Of a DNA stretch of 35,365 nt, positions 32,149 to 35,365 are shown one piece after another (the stretch's first letter is position 1; every line of letters starts with the position of its first letter). Source of the stretch: an uncultured bacterium (GTDB taxonomy: Bacteria > Cyanobacteriota > Vampirovibrionia > Gastranaerophilales > Gastranaerophilaceae); contig CASDVD010000092.1 in the NCBI GenBank assembly GCA_949284155.1, positions 1-35,365 of the forward strand. Direction: 5' to 3'. The notes under the pieces were generated by a model that was not told the DNA's origin, did not search any database, and saw only the letters and a list, made by a program, of their open reading frames with translations. The position numbers were made by a program, and so were the translations under genes.

Positions 32149-33951
32149 ATGGCAATCGGCAACACACTTGCAAACCTTGCAGTTACAAATGACACAGCAC
32201 TTAAAGCAATGGAATTGTGTTTTAAACAAATGGGAGAAACACAAAAAAATCTTGCAGAAATGTATGCAAAACAACAGCAAGCCAGAGAAGAAAAAGTAAC
32301 AGCCGACTACCAAAAAGCTCTTGAATCCTTAGAAATACAAGAAACAAAAGAAAAAGAAGCACTCATAGCCGCAACACAAAAAGTTGAACAAAAACCTCAA
32401 TCAGCAGACGCATTAACAACAGGCGAAAAAGTCAAAGGATTCTTCAGCGGAATCGGAAAAAGCATCAAAGGCATGTTCTGCGATGAAAAAGGATTCAGCT
32501 TAAAAAGAACTTTAACAACAGCAGCAGTAGGAGCTGCAGCAGCAATAGCATGCACAAATCCTATCGGGTTGGCCATAGTAGCAGGCACCGGTATAATTTC
32601 AGGCGGCATACATTTAGTTAAAGGTATTTCAGATGCTAACAGCGCAAAGACAAAAGAAGAAGCATACGCAGCTTATGAAGATATCGGCGGAGCAACTTTT
32701 GAAATAGCAGGCTCAGTCGCAGGTGCTAAAACAGCAGCAGGATTGAAAATCACAAAAGGCGGTTTCACCGGAACATACAGAGCAGCAAAAAGCAGTGTTG
32801 CGAAGGCTTATGAAGCAGTAAGACACCCTCAAAGAACTTACAACACTTACAAAGGCTCTATTTCAAGACTTCAAGATAAATATTCTGTAAATACAGATAT
32901 AGCAAATACAAAAGCCAATGTTAAAGCACAAATTACAGAAAAATATACAACACGCATTGCAAGAATCGAAGCACAAAAAGAAGCTAATCTGGCTAAAATA
33001 GCAGAATTAAAACAAAATTCTAAAAATACAGCTAAAATTGAAAAATTAGAAGCAGAAAACAAAGCGTATGATACACAAATAGCTGAATTAAACAGACAAA
33101 TTAAAAATCTTGATACAGAAACAGCAGGAGCAACACTTCAACAAGATGTTAAAGCACGCAGTCAAAGAATAAATGAACTTAAAAAGCAAATAGAAGAAAA
33201 TGAAGCTGCAATCGCTGAAAAGAAAAAAGTAAGCAGCAAAACAGAAGAACAAAAACAAGAAATAAAAGCTCTTGAAGCAGAAAACCAAGCAGCAGCAACA
33301 GAATTACAAAATCAACAAAAACTGTACGCAGTAGAAATTCAAAACAGAAAAATTCAGGTACGTAAAGAAAGAATTGAAGAATATCAAGCTGAAATTAAAG
33401 AAATTCAGGCAAAAATTGACAGAGCTAAAAAATCAATCGAAACAATGAACGAAAACATTAAAAAAATGCAAAATAAAAATAATTCCGGTAAATATACTGC
33501 CACAATTAAAACAGTCAAAGAAACAATTGCAAAAACTGAAAAACAAATTGCATCCGCTGAAAAGTCAATTGCAGATAAGGAAAGCATAATTGCAAAACAC
33601 AATGCAGCAATAAAAGACGCAGAATTAACACTCAAACTTCAAAATACAAAAGCAACTGCAAATCAAACATTAACAAATCCTGAAACAATACAAGGTATAG
33701 TAACAACAGCAGCAGTAAACGGTGCAGCATACGGAAATGAACCTGGCGAAGCAGAACTGATTGAAGTAACAACAGTAGATCCTGAAAGAGATGAAAAACT
33801 TGCATTACTTGAAGAAGAACAACTCAAAAGAAGACAAGAACTTGAACAAAATTATAAATCAACTATGAATCAAACAATGATTAATCCTTTCCTGACAAAC
33901 GTATTCTCAACAGGCATTGACAACTGGGCATTCTATAAACCGGCATTTTAA
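32149..33951 (+). CDS. Unknown protein with hydrophobic Ala/Gly-rich segment and long coiled coil
   Basis: A 600-residue protein of unknown family and no signal peptide. Layout: a helical N terminus (1-85); a basic GFFSGIGKSIKGMF stretch; a hydrophobic, small-residue-rich region (122-158, LTTAAVGAAAAIACTNPIGL then AIVAGTGIISGG) that could form a membrane hairpin turning at TNPIG; an Ala/Gly-rich region (about 178-200); a coiled coil of Lys/Glu/Ala/Gln heptads (about 245-500); and a C-terminal part ending NPFLTNVFSTGIDNWAFYKP. The layout is reminiscent of pore-forming or translocator proteins, but there is no sequence match I can name. Codon choice is strongly repetitive (gca, aaa, gaa), suggesting high expression. 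The SD-like GGGA lies 8 bases before the ATG, and a strong terminator follows. Confidence 0.78.
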   Translation: MAIGNTLANLAVTNDTALKAMELCFKQMGETQKNLAEMYAKQQQAREEKVTADYQKALESLEIQETKEKEALIAATQKVEQKPQSADALTTGEKVKGFFSGIGKSIKGMFCDEKGFSLKRTLTTAAVGAAAAIACTNPIGLAIVAGTGIISGGIHLVKGISDANSAKTKEEAYAAYEDIGGATFEIAGSVAGAKTAAGLKITKGGFTGTYRAAKSSVAKAYEAVRHPQRTYNTYKGSISRLQDKYSVNTDIANTKANVKAQITEKYTTRIARIEAQKEANLAKIAELKQNSKNTAKIEKLEAENKAYDTQIAELNRQIKNLDTETAGATLQQDVKARSQRINELKKQIEENEAAIAEKKKVSSKTEEQKQEIKALEAENQAAATELQNQQKLYAVEIQNRKIQVRKERIEEYQAEIKEIQAKIDRAKKSIETMNENIKKMQNKNNSGKYTATIKTVKETIAKTEKQIASAEKSIADKESIIAKHNAAIKDAELTLKLQNTKATANQTLTNPETIQGIVTTAAVNGAAYGNEPGEAELIEVTTVDPERDEKLALLEEEQLKRRQELEQNYKSTMNQTMINPFLTNVFSTGIDNWAFYKPAF

Positions 33952-33960
33952 TCAGATTTC

Positions 33961-34016
33961 TGTATACGCCATATACACGATGAAGAGGCAAGCATAACGC
34001 TTGTCTCTTTGTATTT
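33961..34016 (+). terminator. Two hairpins after the 600-residue protein gene, the second an intrinsic terminator
   Basis: TGTATA (33961-33966) and TATACA (33972-33977) form a small stem. Next, AAGAGGCAAGC (33983-33993) pairs with GCTTGTCTCTT (33999-34009) with one G-U pair and loop ATAAC, followed by TGTATTTG. The second is a good terminator. Confidence 0.75.
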
Positions 34017-34097
34017 GTAAATAAGATTTGTTTTATATAATATAGAATTAAATTTAATAATAAACAGACCATAAAAAACTAATAAGAGGACTAAAAA

Positions 34098-35195
34098 TTG
34101 TTACGAGCAGGGATTGTAGGACTACCGAATGTAGGAAAATCAACTTTATTTAATGCATTAACTTCAACAGCAAATGCGCAAAGTGCAAATTACCCATTTT
34201 GCACGATTGAACCTAATATTGGAGTTGTGACGGTTCCTGATGAAAGACTCTATGTACTGCAAAAATTGGTCAAAACGGACAAAGTTGTACCTACAGCTAT
34301 TGAATTTGTTGATATAGCAGGTCTGGTCAAAGGAGCCAGCAAAGGTGAAGGGCTCGGCAACCAGTTTCTTGCCAATATACGTGAAACTGATGCTATCATT
34401 GAAGTAGTAAGATGTTTTGATGACCCTAATACAATTCACGTTACAGGAAAGGTCGACCCTATTGATGATATAGAAACTATAAATACAGAGCTGGCACTTG
34501 CTGACATGGCCAGTCTTGAAAAAAGACAGTTAAGACTTTCTAAAGTTGCCAAAACAGGAGATAAAGATGCGATTGCAGAACTTGCCGTTGTAGAAAAATT
34601 ATTAAAACTTCTTGAAGACGGAAAATTTATTAATGTTAAAGACCACTTCAATGAAGACGAATTACCTTATATAAAATTAATGCACCTGATGACGACAAAA
34701 CCCGTCATATATGCAGCTAATGTTTCCGAATCCGACTTGGCCTCGGGAAATGACTATGTGGAAAAAGTTAAACAGTATGCCAAAACACATAATGCTGATG
34801 TTGTTGTTATTTCTGCAAAAATTGAAGCCGAACTTTCAGAACTAAGTGATGAAGAAAAAAAAGATTACCTTGCTGAACTTGGAGTTGAAAATTCAGGAAT
34901 TGAAAGAATGATTCAGTCGGTATATCATTTGCTGGATTTAAGAACATTTATTACCGCAGGAGAAATCGAAGTAAGAGCATGGACTATTCCGGCAGGTGCA
35001 AAAGCTCCGCAGGCCGCCGGAGTCATCCACACTGATTTCGAAAAAGGCTTTATTCGTGCAGAGGTGACAGGATATGACGATTTTGTTCAATGCGGTTCTT
35101 ATGCCGTTGCGAAAGAAAAAGGACTTACCCGCCTTGAAGGTAAGGATTATGTAGTTCAAGACGGAGATATTGTACATTTTAGATTTGCCGTATAA
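34098..35195 (+). CDS. ychF: Obg-like ATPase YchF
   Basis: A 365-residue P-loop ATPase of the translation-factor class, bound to ribosomes and linked to stress responses. Walker A is GLPNVGKST (8-16). [20 protein letters not shown] (about 73-92) is the switch II region, and ETDAI follows. In place of the GTPase NKxD there is ANVSE (the YchF form), which explains its ATP preference. The C-terminal TGS domain ends in [10 protein letters not shown]. The start is TTG at 34098 with AAGAGGA 7 bases upstream, giving the expected [10 protein letters not shown] beginning. Confidence 0.97.
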   Translation: MLRAGIVGLPNVGKSTLFNALTSTANAQSANYPFCTIEPNIGVVTVPDERLYVLQKLVKTDKVVPTAIEFVDIAGLVKGASKGEGLGNQFLANIRETDAIIEVVRCFDDPNTIHVTGKVDPIDDIETINTELALADMASLEKRQLRLSKVAKTGDKDAIAELAVVEKLLKLLEDGKFINVKDHFNEDELPYIKLMHLMTTKPVIYAANVSESDLASGNDYVEKVKQYAKTHNADVVVISAKIEAELSELSDEEKKDYLAELGVENSGIERMIQSVYHLLDLRTFITAGEIEVRAWTIPAGAKAPQAAGVIHTDFEKGFIRAEVTGYDDFVQCGSYAVAKEKGLTRLEGKDYVVQDGDIVHFRFAV

Positions 35196-35239
35196 AAAAA
35201 ATACTGGAAATTTTAAATTGTTCTGGTAAAATTAACATG

Positions 35240-35258
35240 GTTCGCTAAGCAATCGAAC
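35240..35258 (+). other. Small hairpin between ychF and tRNA-Leu
   Basis: GTTCG (35240-35244) and CGAAC (35254-35258) form a 5-bp stem. There is no T-run, so it is not a proper terminator. An extended -10-like TGGTAAAAT (35224-35232) just upstream could start the tRNA transcript, though no matching -35 is clear. Confidence 0.25.
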
Positions 35259-35278
35259 AAATTGACAAAAAATAATAC

Positions 35279-35365
35279 GCCGATGTGATGAAATTGGTAG
35301 ACGTGCTAGACTCAAAATCTTGTGTGGGCAACCACGTGCCGGTTCGACTCCGGCCATCGGCACCA
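35279..35365 (+). tRNA. tRNA-Leu (anticodon CAA)
   Basis: The 7-bp acceptor stem GCCGATG (35279-35285) pairs with CATCGGC (35355-35361), followed by ACCA to the last base of the window, so CCA is encoded. The D arm contains AAATTGGTAGACG; the anticodon loop is CTCAAAA with anticodon CAA (reads UUG). There is a long variable arm (TGTGGGCAACCACG) as in class II tRNAs, and the T arm is GCCGGTTCGACTCCGGC. The anticodon stem has one T-T mismatch (second pair), otherwise normal. Confidence 0.95.

Noticed and set aside
1-35365. CRISPR array, prophage, insertion sequence or toxin-antitoxin locus
   Set aside because: No spaced direct repeats, transposase, integrase, phage or recognised toxin genes are visible on either strand; the only long direct repeat is the in-frame 180-bp duplication.

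Overview
The window is AT-rich bacterial DNA. It is densely packed, with short intergenic gaps, mixed strands, and several TTG and GTG starts backed by good Shine-Dalgarno (SD) sites. I see no insertion sequence, prophage, CRISPR array or rRNA. Rubrerythrin and several radical SAM / Fe-S proteins point to an anaerobe. The MlaE-type permease points to an outer membrane. A run of lineage-specific proteins (short FGG/FKG motifs near the N terminus, long Lys/Glu/Ala coiled coils, AT-rich codons) resembles non-photosynthetic Cyanobacteriota of the gut (Vampirovibrionia, Gastranaerophilales-like). That placement is my inference from protein style; a ribosomal-protein tree would settle it.

Layout. 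1-7300: a partial dicarboxylate/amino-acid symporter; a two-gene unit of a Cys-containing protein of unknown function plus a BcrAD-type ATPase (activase); rubrerythrin; an MsbA-like ABC exporter; an AI-2E-family membrane protein overlapping a radical SAM protein. 7300-8600: rpsG and rpsL with a strong promoter and a long GC-richer leader. 8600-12050: two overlapping unknown membrane proteins, then a Pro/Gln-rich membrane-anchored protein carrying a fresh 180-bp tandem duplication. 12280-17400: pgi, an 822-residue coiled-coil protein with 22-residue repeats, and three small unknown genes. 17540-21050: ilvE with an mlaE-like gene, a small exported Cys-containing protein, and thiC. 21200-24740: a GAF-GGDEF-HD-GYP c-di-GMP enzyme, a CpaE/TadZ-type pilus ATPase and a small partner. 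24847-28806: glyA, a WecA/TagO-like transferase, ribF, then ribH. 28894-30435: two DUF4013-like membrane proteins in tandem. 30466-32062: thiL and ispD. 32149-35365: a coiled-coil protein with a hydrophobic hairpin-like segment, ychF, and tRNA-Leu(CAA), whose CCA ends the window.

How genes work together. The core genes cover translation (rpsL, rpsG, ychF, tRNA-Leu), one-carbon and amino-acid metabolism (glyA, ilvE), thiamine (thiC, thiL), flavin (ribF, ribH), isoprenoid (ispD), sugar (pgi) and envelope assembly (WecA-like, MlaE, ABC exporter). The parts most likely to hold new biology are the activase pair (732-2149), the paired membrane proteins (8604-10537), the c-di-GMP/TadZ cluster (21241-24739), the hydrophobic/coiled-coil protein (32149-33951), and a possible 27-residue membrane microprotein antisense to the end of ribF.
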